Positions 35,529 to 44,805 are shown, numbered from the stretch's first letter. The stretch: DNA of 64,000 nucleotides from Holophaga foetida DSM 6591 (GCF_000242615.2 NZ_KI912268.1:2448439-2512438); one strand, 5' to 3'. The notes: generated from the letters alone by a model not told the origin. Numbers and translations are program-made.

Positions 35529-38500
35529 ATGGGCAATCCTGGCGCCATTGATCAGAAAGTAGATAAAAGCGGGAATTCAACCCGAAAGTCGGGTAAAACA
35601 CCAGATTGGTGCATCATTGATGGAATCCCACCCTTCGAGGCCAATAAAATTGGCAAGTCATCCGTCGGAGGGCCGCGGGCTGAAATGCCCAATTGGGGGC
35701 CGACTTTTTCTCCTCTAAGGTCCGGGAATAATATCAACTTCTTTGTGACTGGCGTTTCCTATTTTGATGACTTGTGCGCCAAGATTGCCTCTGCGGAGCG
35801 TTCCATCTTCATAACGGGATGGCAGATTAATTTCGACGTAATGCTTAGTCATGATAAAACGCTCTTTCAATGTTTGAAACAACGGCTCGATGCAAACAGG
35901 AACCTCAAGATCTACGTACTACCCTGGATGTCTCCCAAGGTCGGAGTGGATACTGGGGATTTCGAGACCACATTGGCCATCCTCCACCTAAACGCCGGGA
36001 GCAAAGGCCGCAAGCGTGCCTTCGTGCTCCCAGCGATTCAGCAATCAGGCATGAGAGGCGCACTGGGAGCTGCATTCTCCCATCACCAGAAGTCCGTCAT
36101 CATCGACAACAAATATGCCTATGTCGGCGGGATTGATCTGGCCTATGGGCGTATGGATGACCATCGGTTTTCCATCAATGCCGAGTGGCGAAGGAATAAC
36201 GAGTTGTACAACTCCTGTATTCCTCCCGTGCATTCAGTTACCAACGAGGACAGAGTCAACCACTTGACCCGTGCAGAACTCCTTGCGGCTTGTTCTGATA
36301 ACTGGAAAGCCGAAACAGTGGCCTGGGGCCTGTCCGCGCCCTTCCCCTGGCTCGCCAAGGTCCTGGACGCGAAGGATACAGCAACCAGTGGCATCAAGGA
36401 TGGCAGCAAGATGCTCTCCGATGCCTGGAACAGCAGCAGCATCGTCCCGGATTTCCTATACAGTCTTCAGGACAAAGCGGTGGATGCCGCCGCCGAAGAA
36501 GTCAGACAAGCCTGGCGCAGGCTTCCCGCAGGCACCAAGAACACCCTTCGGTTTTTGGTTGAGGTCGGGTGCGCCAGCGTGAAAGATGCGTCCACCGCAG
36601 TGGTGGCATGGCTGAATGGCGCAAGTCTTGAGCAGTTGCCGCAGTCCTACCTTCACACGGTGGGAAGCATGGTTGAAGCTCTCACTCTGGGCATCGTGAC
36701 TGTCCTGGGGGACTCCGCAGCCAACAGGAAAGAGCTCTACCGCAATCTGGGAAAGCTTCCCCATATCGCCCCAACAGGTGAATCCGTGGTCGACCCTAAG
36801 TGCCAGCCTCGGATGCCCTGGCACGACGTGCATTGCTGCATCCAGGGGCCCTCTGTCTATGACTTGAGCATGAACTTTATCCAGCGCTGGAACAGCATCG
36901 CCTGGCTCTATGATCACGAGTTCCGGGAGCGGGCTGAGGCGCTGACCCAGCAAATCTCCCGACTAATCCATTGCAATCTTGCAATCAAGGTCAAGGCTCC
37001 GCGCATCCCCACGGGACTTTTCCCTAAAGAGAGCTTTGCCGAGAATGGCGCGTCGGTGCAGGTTCTTCGCAGCGCCCCATCGGCCTTGCTGGAGGATATC
37101 GTACGCGCGAAGGGCGTGCCGACAACCGTCCGGAACGCCAGGGCCTATACCAAGGGCCAGAAACAGGACAACTGCCTGAAGGCGATGCTGAAGGTGATCC
37201 GTAGCGCCCAGCATTTTATCTACATCGAGAACCAGTTTTTCCAATCGGACTATGGTGCCAAGGGCGACACCCATGGAAAATACTCCGGCCCCATGGGGGC
37301 CCTGCTGGACATCAAGCGGAGCCCTGCATACCAGAAGTTCGCCAAGATGCTGGAAATCGAGCGTGTCCCCCTCGACAAGATTCTCAAGCACATCCGCTGG
37401 GCCAAGGTGGACGATGTGCTGCGCGACAGGGATGGCGTTCTTTTCTGGAAGGACCTCATGGATGTCCTGAAAAACCATGCCGCCGTTAAGGCGACAACGG
37501 GTCTTGGGCACAACCAGAAACATGTGACCAACCCCATCGCCCAGGCCCTGGTGTGGCGCATTCGCAAGGCTATCGTGGAGGATGGCCGGGACTTCCACGT
37601 GTACCTGGTAATTCCCGTTCACCCGGAAGGCACCCTCAACACCCTCAACATCATGACCCAGGTGCACCTGACGATGCAGTCGCTCTCCCATGGGCACGAC
37701 AGCCTGATCAACGGGGTGCGCCGGGCCATCCTCGAAAAGCGCATGCTCAAGGAAAAGGGATTCAAGCCCTCGGATGCTGGCGCGGCGCAGATCCGAAGTG
37801 AGCTGAGAAATATGGGACTGAAGAAGTTGAGCGATGATGTGGGCGACGAATGGAGACGCTACTTGACCCTCCTGAACCTTCGAAACTGGGGGATGATCGG
37901 TGGGCGTCCCGTGACCGAGCAGGTCTACGTCCACTCCAAGACCCTCATCGCCGATGACCGTGTGGCCATCGTGGGCAGCGCCAATATCAACGACCGGAGC
38001 GAGATGGGGGACAGGGATTCAGAGCTGGCGGTGATGATCCACGATTCCAACCAGGTGGGGGTGAAACTCGATGGTCGGCACCCTCATAAGGTCAGCGCCT
38101 GTGTTCACGAGTTGCGGAAGAACCTCTGGAAGAAGATCTTCGGCCTGATGGGCAGCGACAAGCCCGCCAGCGCCCTGGCCAGCGTTCTCGACAAGCCCGC
38201 TGCCCCGGAGACCTGGAAGGCGATCCAGAAGGTGGCCAGGGTGAATTCGGAACGTTACGAGGAAGCCTTCTGGCACATCCCCCGCAATATCGCGGACCCT
38301 CGCTTCCAGGCCCCCGCGCATAAAGATGATAAACCGCCTTGCTCCATATGGCCCGTATGGCGCTACAACGACAGCCTCCACCACGCGAAGGGCGGAAAGA
38401 TGCTCTACCGCATGCCCTTCGAGGCGGCCTTCTGGCAGGGGGTGGGTGTGCGTGACGAATCCAACTCCTGGCAGACCGGTGCCAAGGCAGCAAACCATGG

Positions 38501-38705
38501 CCGGGCCCCGGAAAAGGCCCCCCAGGGCGTCCAGGGCTTCATCGTGGAACTCCCCATCGAATGGACCCGGGGCGAGAGCAATGACTCCGGGCAGAACCTG
38601 ACCATTCTGGCCCAGAAGGAGGGTCTTCCCACCCTGGATGGCCTGGAGCCCGAACGCCCCATGCTCGCCCAGCTCGAATCCACCCCCGAGGAGACCTCCG
38701 CATGA
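35529..38705 (+). CDS. Phospholipase D-family T6SS effector (Tle5-like)
   Basis: 1058 residues with two HKD catalytic motifs: H186/K188/D193 (HHQKSVIIDN) and about H802/K804/D809 (VHSKTLIADD), both followed by the PLD Gly/Ser-Asn pattern (VGGIDL, VGSANINDRS). PLD-type Tle5 effectors hydrolyse phospholipid head groups in rival cells. There is no signal peptide, as expected for needle-delivered cargo. It starts one base after vgrG and overlaps the next gene by ATGA, so spike, toxin and lipoprotein are made together. Length is within the range of large T6SS PLDs. Confidence 0.92.
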   Translation: MGNPGAIDQKVDKSGNSTRKSGKTPDWCIIDGIPPFEANKIGKSSVGGPRAEMPNWGPTFSPLRSGNNINFFVTGVSYFDDLCAKIASAERSIFITGWQINFDVMLSHDKTLFQCLKQRLDANRNLKIYVLPWMSPKVGVDTGDFETTLAILHLNAGSKGRKRAFVLPAIQQSGMRGALGAAFSHHQKSVIIDNKYAYVGGIDLAYGRMDDHRFSINAEWRRNNELYNSCIPPVHSVTNEDRVNHLTRAELLAACSDNWKAETVAWGLSAPFPWLAKVLDAKDTATSGIKDGSKMLSDAWNSSSIVPDFLYSLQDKAVDAAAEEVRQAWRRLPAGTKNTLRFLVEVGCASVKDASTAVVAWLNGASLEQLPQSYLHTVGSMVEALTLGIVTVLGDSAANRKELYRNLGKLPHIAPTGESVVDPKCQPRMPWHDVHCCIQGPSVYDLSMNFIQRWNSIAWLYDHEFRERAEALTQQISRLIHCNLAIKVKAPRIPTGLFPKESFAENGASVQVLRSAPSALLEDIVRAKGVPTTVRNARAYTKGQKQDNCLKAMLKVIRSAQHFIYIENQFFQSDYGAKGDTHGKYSGPMGALLDIKRSPAYQKFAKMLEIERVPLDKILKHIRWAKVDDVLRDRDGVLFWKDLMDVLKNHAAVKATTGLGHNQKHVTNPIAQALVWRIRKAIVEDGRDFHVYLVIPVHPEGTLNTLNIMTQVHLTMQSLSHGHDSLINGVRRAILEKRMLKEKGFKPSDAGAAQIRSELRNMGLKKLSDDVGDEWRRYLTLLNLRNWGMIGGRPVTEQVYVHSKTLIADDRVAIVGSANINDRSEMGDRDSELAVMIHDSNQVGVKLDGRHPHKVSACVHELRKNLWKKIFGLMGSDKPASALASVLDKPAAPETWKAIQKVARVNSERYEEAFWHIPRNIADPRFQAPAHKDDKPPCSIWPVWRYNDSLHHAKGGKMLYRMPFEAAFWQGVGVRDESNSWQTGAKAANHGRAPEKAPQGVQGFIVELPIEWTRGESNDSGQNLTILAQKEGLPTLDGLEPERPMLAQLESTPEETSA

Positions 38706-40012
38706 TGTCCACCCTGCGCTGGCTCGCCATCCTGCTCTGCCTGAGTGTCCTGGGCTGCTCCCGGGGCTGTGCCCAGCAGCCCCCGGGACCCAAGGGCCCC
38801 GACCTGGAGGACATCCAGAAAGCCACCCATCCGGGCTACGTCACTCCGCCTGGAATCCGCCAGGAGTGCCTGGGGCGGCTGGTCTTCGATGTCCCCCGGG
38901 CAATGGAATGGGGCATCGCTTACACCGCCTGGCGGGATTTTTCCGAAAACCATAACTATGAGGGCTTCCCTGGGGATATTGCTGGGGAGGATGAACACTC
39001 CCAGGTGGGCCGCATCGCCATCAGGGTCATGGGACCCGTGCCCAGAAAGGGCCTAGAAGAGCAGATCCAGTTGCATGCGGTGGGGAAGTCCCTTGCCATC
39101 AAGAGACTCAAGAGTGAATCGGAGGGTAAAACCTGGACCATCGAAACCTTGAGGGAAAACCCGAACAAAGAGGATCCCATCGCCATTGCCAAATCCCTCC
39201 AGGAGCTGGAAACCGATATCCATGAAAATGAAACCAGGAGCAAAGCTATCGAGAAGGCGTGGCACCCCTACGACCTGGAAATCCCGGATAGTGTCGCCTA
39301 TGTCGCTGGCTCGACCTTGTATGCCTACCTCTGGCGGGATGGCAGGCTGCACTGCTTCATGGATAGTCAAGGGGATGGCGAACCTCCCCTGGAGATCCGC
39401 AAACCCAAGTTCGATGCCTTTGTGCGCGCCTACCGCCCGCGAAAGCTCTACGAAATCCCCACGGAGCGCGGCATCTGCCTGCCCTACGGCTTCGTGCCGG
39501 ACGATGGCACCACGACCTACGATATCAAGGTCTCCCTCCGCTACCAGGACACGCCGGGGGTGATCTACACCCTGGGCACCGCCACGGTGGGGGAGCTGGG
39601 CTCGGAACCGGCCTGGTTCCATTCCACCAGCAGCGCTATGGCTGGCATAGGGGGTGAGCTGGAGGGGTACAAGGTCGATCGCATTGGCCCCCGCAGTGCC
39701 CGCATCGGTGCCCTCACCGCCCAGCAGGGTGGCATCGTGGTCCACCAGCGCCCCAAGGGGAAAGCCCCCTTCGAGACCTACCTCATGTACACCGGCTACG
39801 GCGGCTGGGGGGACTCCCAGGTGCTGCCCACCGTCTCCCTGGATCTGCGTTGTTTCACGGCGGATAAGGAGGGTGCCCCGATCCTGAAGAAGAATCCACC
39901 CCCCTTCAGTGTCACCTACTCCCGTTATGAGGGCCTGCTCAAGAGCCTCCGCATGCGCCCCACGATCCCGTTGATGCCGGAATTCGAAAAGCTGAAACCC
40001 ACCACCAAGTAA
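38702..40012 (+). CDS. Lipoprotein, probable Tli4-family immunity protein
   Basis: 436 residues with a lipoprotein signal (SVLGC, Cys19) and an otherwise soluble, beta-rich body. The central block GICLPYGFVPDDGTTTYDI resembles the C-terminal domain of Tli4-type immunity proteins, which guard the periplasm against lipase effectors. Its start overlaps the phospholipase stop, the standard effector-immunity order. I infer that it binds and blocks the phospholipase in the periplasm. An 87-bp piece of this gene recurs at 41971-42057. Confidence 0.7.
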   Translation: MMSTLRWLAILLCLSVLGCSRGCAQQPPGPKGPDLEDIQKATHPGYVTPPGIRQECLGRLVFDVPRAMEWGIAYTAWRDFSENHNYEGFPGDIAGEDEHSQVGRIAIRVMGPVPRKGLEEQIQLHAVGKSLAIKRLKSESEGKTWTIETLRENPNKEDPIAIAKSLQELETDIHENETRSKAIEKAWHPYDLEIPDSVAYVAGSTLYAYLWRDGRLHCFMDSQGDGEPPLEIRKPKFDAFVRAYRPRKLYEIPTERGICLPYGFVPDDGTTTYDIKVSLRYQDTPGVIYTLGTATVGELGSEPAWFHSTSSAMAGIGGELEGYKVDRIGPRSARIGALTAQQGGIVVHQRPKGKAPFETYLMYTGYGGWGDSQVLPTVSLDLRCFTADKEGAPILKKNPPPFSVTYSRYEGLLKSLRMRPTIPLMPEFEKLKPTTK

Positions 40013-40073
40013 CTTCGCCTTAGGGCATAACTCGATTGGTTCCTTCCTTGGAAACCCTGGTGATGTGTCGGCG

Positions 40074-40095
40074 AATCCCTGAAAATACAGGGATT
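40074..40095. other. Hairpin between lipoprotein and membrane genes
   Basis: AATCCCTG and CAGGGATT form a perfect 8-bp stem over a six-base loop (aaaata). It has no clear T-run, so it may be a weak terminator or an mRNA processing site. The 144 bases between 40012 and 40157 hold no other feature that I can see. Confidence 0.45.
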
Positions 40096-40156
40096 TACTG
40101 GGTGGCCCTAAGCCACTTTTAAACAGCACGGCAGCAGTGTCCCGGAGATCCACCGC

Positions 40157-40987
40157 ATGCATCTGAAGCGCCTGAAGAACGCTCTTTGGTGGAAGGCCCT
40201 GCGTGAGGCGGGGACCTGCCTCGGTCTGGGGGTACGGGATGCGCTTTCCCGGCGCCTCCTATGGAGGTCGGCCTTCCTGGTCATGGGGGCTTTCGGCTTC
40301 TGGACCCTGCTGTGCCAAGTCTTCCACCGACGGATTGGGGAGGTTGCCGATCTGCTGGCCATGACGAGTGCCCAGGGTGTTCTGCTCACGGTCGCGAAGA
40401 GCCTGCCGATGTTCCGGGGCGAGAGCATCTTAGACTTTGGCGGCGGGGGCGGGTTCCCGCTGTTGTTGCAGATACTCATCGTCTTGGCGATGGTGGTAGC
40501 GGTGCTCGTCGTTCTGGCCTTTCTCTTCGTGGTGGCCACCAGCATCTACCTGACAGCCCCCCGTCTGCTCCTCTCCGAGACGCTTCTCAAAGTGGGTCGC
40601 AGGTATGGGGGAGAAACCCCATCCACGCCTCCCGTCGAGATCAAGGGAAGATCCCCCACTCTTCGGGTGTTCCTGATCCTGCTCGCCCTCAGTGTGCCCG
40701 TGATCGCCGGGATCACCCTGATCCTTCTGGGCTGCTACATCCACCCGCGCGCCTTATTCGCGGTGGCTGCGAAACGGATGCCCTCCCTGCCCCCCTGGCG
40801 TCCCAGCCTCCGATGGCGCTGGAGGCCCTTGCTGCTGATCGGCGTGGCCCTCATGGCCCTGCTGGCCATCCCGGTCTTCAATCTGGCGGTCCCAGCCATC
40901 ATGTGCACCTCGATTTTACACCTGCTGCTTCGCCCCAATTACCCGACAGCCCATGGCGCCCTTGCACCCAGCCTCGAAAGGGAGTGA
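40157..40987 (+). CDS. Hypothetical polytopic membrane protein in effector module
   Basis: 276 residues with about four TM segments: near 38-55, 100-130 (a long hydrophobic run, LLLQILIVLAMVVAVLVVLAFLFVV), 170-195 and 222-245. No catalytic motif or known family is seen. It overlaps nothing but lies five bases before the next membrane gene, so the two are cotranscribed. Position between the effector/immunity pair and the PAAR gene suggests a role in protection or delivery. This is inference from location only. Confidence 0.6.
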   Translation: MHLKRLKNALWWKALREAGTCLGLGVRDALSRRLLWRSAFLVMGAFGFWTLLCQVFHRRIGEVADLLAMTSAQGVLLTVAKSLPMFRGESILDFGGGGGFPLLLQILIVLAMVVAVLVVLAFLFVVATSIYLTAPRLLLSETLLKVGRRYGGETPSTPPVEIKGRSPTLRVFLILLALSVPVIAGITLILLGCYIHPRALFAVAAKRMPSLPPWRPSLRWRWRPLLLIGVALMALLAIPVFNLAVPAIMCTSILHLLLRPNYPTAHGALAPSLERE

Positions 40988-40991
40988 CGAC

Positions 40992-41972
40992 ATGTCCAAG
41001 ACCCTATTCCTCTGGCTAGCCCAGAACCTGCCCACGTCAGCCTGCTGGTCGATCACCGGATGGACCGTTATTGGACTCCTGGTCGGGGCGGGTCTGGGCC
41101 TCGGCATCTTCCTGGCGTTGCGGGCCCGCGGAGGCTATAAGCTGGAACGCCCCCATGCCAAGTGGTGGCGGGGCAGTGTGTGTGCCCTGCATCTGGTGGT
41201 GTTCAGTCTGGGCTGCGGCTATGTGGGCTTCTGGGAGGGCGCTTGGCGCACGGTGCGGAATTTTGCGGAAACGAATTCAGTCGTCGCCCTCGCCAGTGAG
41301 GAGTTCGGCAAACGGGAAGCCCTGCTCTTCGGGGGGCTTCATTACGCCTGCGCCCTGGCCCTGCGGGCACCACACACCTCGCAGGAGGAGGCCATTCAAA
41401 CGATCCGCACAGGTGTAGAGCGTTTCGCTGCGGGACAGGAAAAGATGGAGGTCAAGGTCTTCCGGGAGGAGATGGATACTGTGGGCAAGGTCGCCGTCAA
41501 TCGGGCCCTCGGGGTGGTGAACGTCTATGCCCAGTCCGCCATGCCCGAGCTCGCCAAGGGAGCGGCGGGCCCCATGCTGCAGAAACTCCTTGTGGACCTG
41601 GGCGGCTCCATGGCCCAGAAGCAGACCACCAAGGAACTGAAGCGATTTAGGGTGGAGGCCTACCTGGATCCTATCCTGGCGGGGATGTCGGCGGAGGCTG
41701 CCCGGGCAGCGACTCCGGGAAGCCTGAGCTATGCCGAACTCTCCAGTTTCCTGGCCCGGGAGGGGCTGATGCCCTGGCTCCTGCGGGCAGCCAGAAGGAT
41801 GGTCCGCTTCCACCAGAACCTAGCAGCCTTGGTCATGGTCATGGCTGCCGTCCTGCCGATCCTTGGGTTCTGGGCGGTCAGGAGGCGGGACAGGAAGCGT
41901 ACCCTTGCTGCCATGGGGATGGGGCATCAAGGCGCTCAGAACACTGATTTACCACCTACAGAAGCCCCCTGA
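40992..41972 (+). CDS. Hypothetical membrane protein with large internal domain, C-terminus at a recombination junction
   Basis: 326 residues from ATG 40992, which has GGAG seven bases upstream; an ATG at 40953 would overlap the previous gene. Two TM helices near the N-terminus (about 14-38 and 57-77), a helical domain of about 170 residues, and one TM helix near the end (about 275-298). No family recognised. Its TGA stop (41970-41972) lies exactly where the copied lipoprotein-gene fragment begins, so the natural C-terminus may have been replaced. Confidence 0.6.
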   Translation: MSKTLFLWLAQNLPTSACWSITGWTVIGLLVGAGLGLGIFLALRARGGYKLERPHAKWWRGSVCALHLVVFSLGCGYVGFWEGAWRTVRNFAETNSVVALASEEFGKREALLFGGLHYACALALRAPHTSQEEAIQTIRTGVERFAAGQEKMEVKVFREEMDTVGKVAVNRALGVVNVYAQSAMPELAKGAAGPMLQKLLVDLGGSMAQKQTTKELKRFRVEAYLDPILAGMSAEAARAATPGSLSYAELSSFLAREGLMPWLLRAARRMVRFHQNLAALVMVMAAVLPILGFWAVRRRDRKRTLAAMGMGHQGAQNTDLPPTEAP

Positions 41973-42057
41973 AATCCCCACGGAGCGCGGCATCTGCCTG
42001 CCCGACGGCTTCGTGCCGGACGATGGCACCACGAACTACGACATCAAGGTCTCCCTC
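41971..42057 (+). pseudogene. 87-bp copied fragment of the Tli4-like lipoprotein gene
   Basis: Bases 41971-42057 match 39452-39538 at 84 of 87 positions and keep the frame for EIPTERGICLPDGFVPDDG. Both ends abut other genes: the left end makes the stop of the upstream membrane gene, the right end makes the stop of the PAAR gene on the other strand. It has no start codon of its own. It is either a remnant of a second immunity gene or a recombination scar. Confidence 0.88.
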
Positions 42058-42319
42058 ACACCAACCCCACGCCCCCCATACTGGATATCAGGGTGGCGCC
42101 GCAGGAGGTCTTGCAACCTTCGAAGGCAACGGGAATCCCGTCCACTAGCTGGGTGGAAACGCCCTCTACGATGGTGCAGTTGTTGTGGCCTCGTATAGGA
42201 CAGGTGCAGGTGTCGCCCAAGAGGGCCACGGGCACCCCGAGGATGGTCATGCGGCTCGAGGCGCTGATCACCTTGCCTCCGTGGCTCGTGCTGTCTCCCA
42301 ATCGGATAATTCCTCGCAT
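42056..42319 (-). CDS. PAAR-domain T6SS spike-tip protein
   Basis: 87 residues from ATG 42319 with AAGGAG six bases upstream. PAAR hallmarks are present: RLGDSTSHGGKV at the start, GVPVALLGD, CPIRGH, and VDGIPVAFEGCKTSCGATL near the end. The histidines and cysteines fit the zinc-binding tip that caps VgrG and sharpens the needle. It is a bare PAAR without toxin extension. It is transcribed with the Tla3-like gene upstream (34 bases away) and opposite in direction to vgrG. Its stop codon is formed at the edge of the copied fragment. Confidence 0.9.
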   Translation of the reverse strand: MRGIIRLGDSTSHGGKVISASSRMTILGVPVALLGDTCTCPIRGHNNCTIVEGVSTQLVDGIPVAFEGCKTSCGATLISSMGGVGLV

Positions 42320-42353
42320 CTTCAACTCCTTCCATTGACCGTGGGTGCAGCGC

Positions 42354-43868
42354 TCAGGCGACCGCAGTCTGATGTGGGTTTTGTTCGCTGCCGGAACTCG
42401 GCTTTCCCATGGATTCCGTAACCATGAAGAGGCTCGCCTTGCCTTCCTGGCGCAAGTTGACGCTGACCCCCATCCCACCCTCCTCTTGGGCGGCGATCAC
42501 GGCCAGGGCGAGGCCCAGGAAGGCTCCGTTTGATCCGGCATCCCCCAGGCTGCGGTGCAGATTGACCCCCTGATCGCAGGCATCCCAATCCGGGTCGAAG
42601 TCTCCCAGGGATCGGCTCAAGGGCGTGAGCCGACGCCCTTGCTCCGGGGCGCCATAGTCGAAGAAGAGGTGGGCGAGATCTTCCTCGTTCGCCCGGCCAT
42701 CCATGAGCTCGTTCCATTTTTCCTGGAAGGCCTTGGCTCGGGAGGCTTCACCAATCGTCTCGTAGGTTACGAACTGGGGGCGGTGCAGATGGCCCATGAC
42801 CGGCATTTTCGAGAAGCTGTCCAGAAGACGCTTGGACCAGACCTGGGGCACCCAGGAGGTGGGCTCAAAGCTCTTGGCCGAACGCCTGGGCTGCTCCTTT
42901 TCCCAGAAGGGCTTGAACACGCTGTCGGGGGCTGCCTCCTGGGGGACCAGACGACGCATGGGGTCAAGCCGATCCCGACGACCGAGCACAAGGGCCACCA
43001 TGGACCACACCACATCCTGCGGGCTGCGGCTGCCTTCCTGAAGAAGGGTCTGGGCCCCTTCCGCACGGAGGCAGTCCCTCAGCACAAGGCCATCCTCGGC
43101 CAGGAGGAGCACCGCAGGCACTTCAGCGTTGTTCTCAAAGAATTCGAAGAGGGCTTCCATCACCTGGTCTGGGGTCTCGTCATGAAAGCATTCGACGATA
43201 TTCAGAGGTTTGCCCGGCAGTCCCGCCTGAGTGACGGCATCGGCGAGGTTGCTCTCCAGGAGGGAGGCCATCTTGGGGTTCGAGAGGGGTGGGCCCGCGA
43301 TGAAGGTGGGGATGGACCATTCGTCTGTCATCCAGCCCAGGGCCGCCTGCAGGATTTCCGCCTCCCGCTCCATGGCATCGCGTTCCTTTGCTTCAACCCG
43401 GATGGGGTACAGATCCGGGTCCTCGGGAAGAACGGAAGCTGTCTCCTCACCCCGGATCGCCTCCCATATCTCCGACTGCCTGAGGTGCTCCGCGGCCAAC
43501 CCGAGGGAGAGAACCTCCAGATAGAACCTCTTGTGGACCAGAAGTTCCACCTGGCGCGCCTCTTCCTCCTGGCGCTCCCGTTCGGCCTCCCGCTCCGCCG
43601 CCAGCTGCTCCTCCTGCTCCCGCTCCCGCTTCCGAACGGAAGGTCGGCGGGCATAGAGGAATAGACCGCCCGCGATCACGAGGGGCGGCAGTATGACCAA
43701 GGCGATGCGAACGCCCCTGGGGAGTCTGGCTACCAGGGTGCCAGGCTTGGCACAGAAAGAGAGCGCCCCCCCCCAAAGGGCCGTCAGCAAGAGGAACCCC
43801 AGGGGGTATTTCCAAAGCTTCGAGGGCTGGATGACACCTGAAGGGACAACAGAGGCTGCTCTCATCAT
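42354..43868 (-). CDS. Tla3-like T6SS effector adaptor (DUF2875 family)
   Basis: 504 residues from ATG 43868; a TTG six codons earlier is also possible. Two TM helices (about 20-36 and 53-70) are followed by an Arg/Glu-rich helix and the conserved DUF2875 core: LEVLSLGLAAE, WSIPTFIAGPPLSNP, LFEFFENNAEVPAVLLLAEDG and LGRRDRLDPMRR. In Pseudomonas, Tla3 loads the Tle3 lipase onto VgrG in the periplasm. No Tle3 gene is in the window, so it may serve the phospholipase D or a cargo encoded elsewhere. The PAAR gene follows on the same strand. Confidence 0.8.
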   Translation of the reverse strand: MMRAASVVPSGVIQPSKLWKYPLGFLLLTALWGGALSFCAKPGTLVARLPRGVRIALVILPPLVIAGGLFLYARRPSVRKREREQEEQLAAEREAERERQEEEARQVELLVHKRFYLEVLSLGLAAEHLRQSEIWEAIRGEETASVLPEDPDLYPIRVEAKERDAMEREAEILQAALGWMTDEWSIPTFIAGPPLSNPKMASLLESNLADAVTQAGLPGKPLNIVECFHDETPDQVMEALFEFFENNAEVPAVLLLAEDGLVLRDCLRAEGAQTLLQEGSRSPQDVVWSMVALVLGRRDRLDPMRRLVPQEAAPDSVFKPFWEKEQPRRSAKSFEPTSWVPQVWSKRLLDSFSKMPVMGHLHRPQFVTYETIGEASRAKAFQEKWNELMDGRANEEDLAHLFFDYGAPEQGRRLTPLSRSLGDFDPDWDACDQGVNLHRSLGDAGSNGAFLGLALAVIAAQEEGGMGVSVNLRQEGKASLFMVTESMGKPSSGSEQNPHQTAVA

Positions 43869-44175
43869 ATTCCCTATAAACAACAATTAGACCAACAAAA
43901 CACCCTCGAGCGACCCGACCACCAGACGATTCCCGATGCCTGCCACGAACAGGAAGCAAGGGGCTCTTCAGCTTTCAGCTAGCAAGGTTTTATTCATTTT
44001 CTTAGCGACCCTACCAAAACCCAATCCATGCAGAGATTAGTGAAGAAATAGTATTTTAGATAATTTGCTTTGGTTGAATTGAGGCAAGTTAGCCACATTT
44101 GCAGACAATGTTATCGGCTAAAGAACATAACAATTCATGATACCATCCCCCTGACGTGGATCACTAGAGGGCCCA
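43869..44175. other. AT-rich intergenic region at the head of the tssJ operon
   Basis: 307 bases between the divergent Tla3-like and tssJ genes, much richer in A/T than its surroundings. It should hold both promoters. ATTCATGATA at 44133-44142 resembles sites upstream of clpV/tssA and vgrG. I see no further gene or RNA in it. Confidence 0.5.
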
Positions 44176-44805
44176 ATGAAAATGAATCATGTTTACAAAA
44201 CCCGACAAGTGCTGCTCCTCTCTGGGCTTCTTGCGCTGGCCCCCCTGGCCTGCGACAAGGCACCCAAGCTCATCCCGCAGACTCCGCCCACCAAGGTCAT
44301 CCTGGAGGCGAAGGCCTCCGCGACCGTCAACCGGGATACCAGTGGTGAGCCTCTTTCCGTAGTGGTGCGCACCTACTACCTGAAGGACAAGACTGAGTTC
44401 TCCAAGCTGGCTTTCGATCTTCTCGCTGGCGGGCGAACAGACCAGGAACTGCTCGGCTCCGAGTACATTGGGCGCTCCGAATACGTCGTGGTGCCGGGTT
44501 CGAACCTGACTGAGACCATGGACCTGCCTCCAGGCACGCGTTATGTCGGCGTCGTCGGCTTCTTCCGGAAACCGGATCCGAACTACTGGCGCTTCCTGGT
44601 CAAGGTGGAGGACCTGAAACCGACCAAAGAGCAGAAAAAGAGGCTGAAGCTCAAGGGCAGGGACAAGGGCCCCGTTTCCATCGAATTGCAGGACTGCTAC
44701 CTCTCCCTCACCAGTTGCAAGCCGGAGCCCATCCCGGGGCAGCCCCTGGACGCCAAGCCCGATTGCGGGGGACAGGCCGAGGCTTCCACGCCCCCTAAGC
44801 CCTAG
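44176..44805 (+). CDS. tssJ: T6SS outer-membrane lipoprotein TssJ
   Basis: 209 residues with a lipoprotein signal ending LAPLAC (Cys26). The body has the transthyretin-like T6-SciN pattern: LSVVVRTYYLKDKTEFSKLAFDLL, then YVVVPGSNLTETMDLPPGTRYVGVVGFFRKPD. A basic insertion (about 155-175) is longer than usual. TssJ anchors the TssM periplasmic domain to the outer membrane in the membrane complex. First gene of the J-K-L-E-F-G operon. Confidence 0.9.
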   Translation: MKMNHVYKTRQVLLLSGLLALAPLACDKAPKLIPQTPPTKVILEAKASATVNRDTSGEPLSVVVRTYYLKDKTEFSKLAFDLLAGGRTDQELLGSEYIGRSEYVVVPGSNLTETMDLPPGTRYVGVVGFFRKPDPNYWRFLVKVEDLKPTKEQKKRLKLKGRDKGPVSIELQDCYLSLTSCKPEPIPGQPLDAKPDCGGQAEASTPPKP

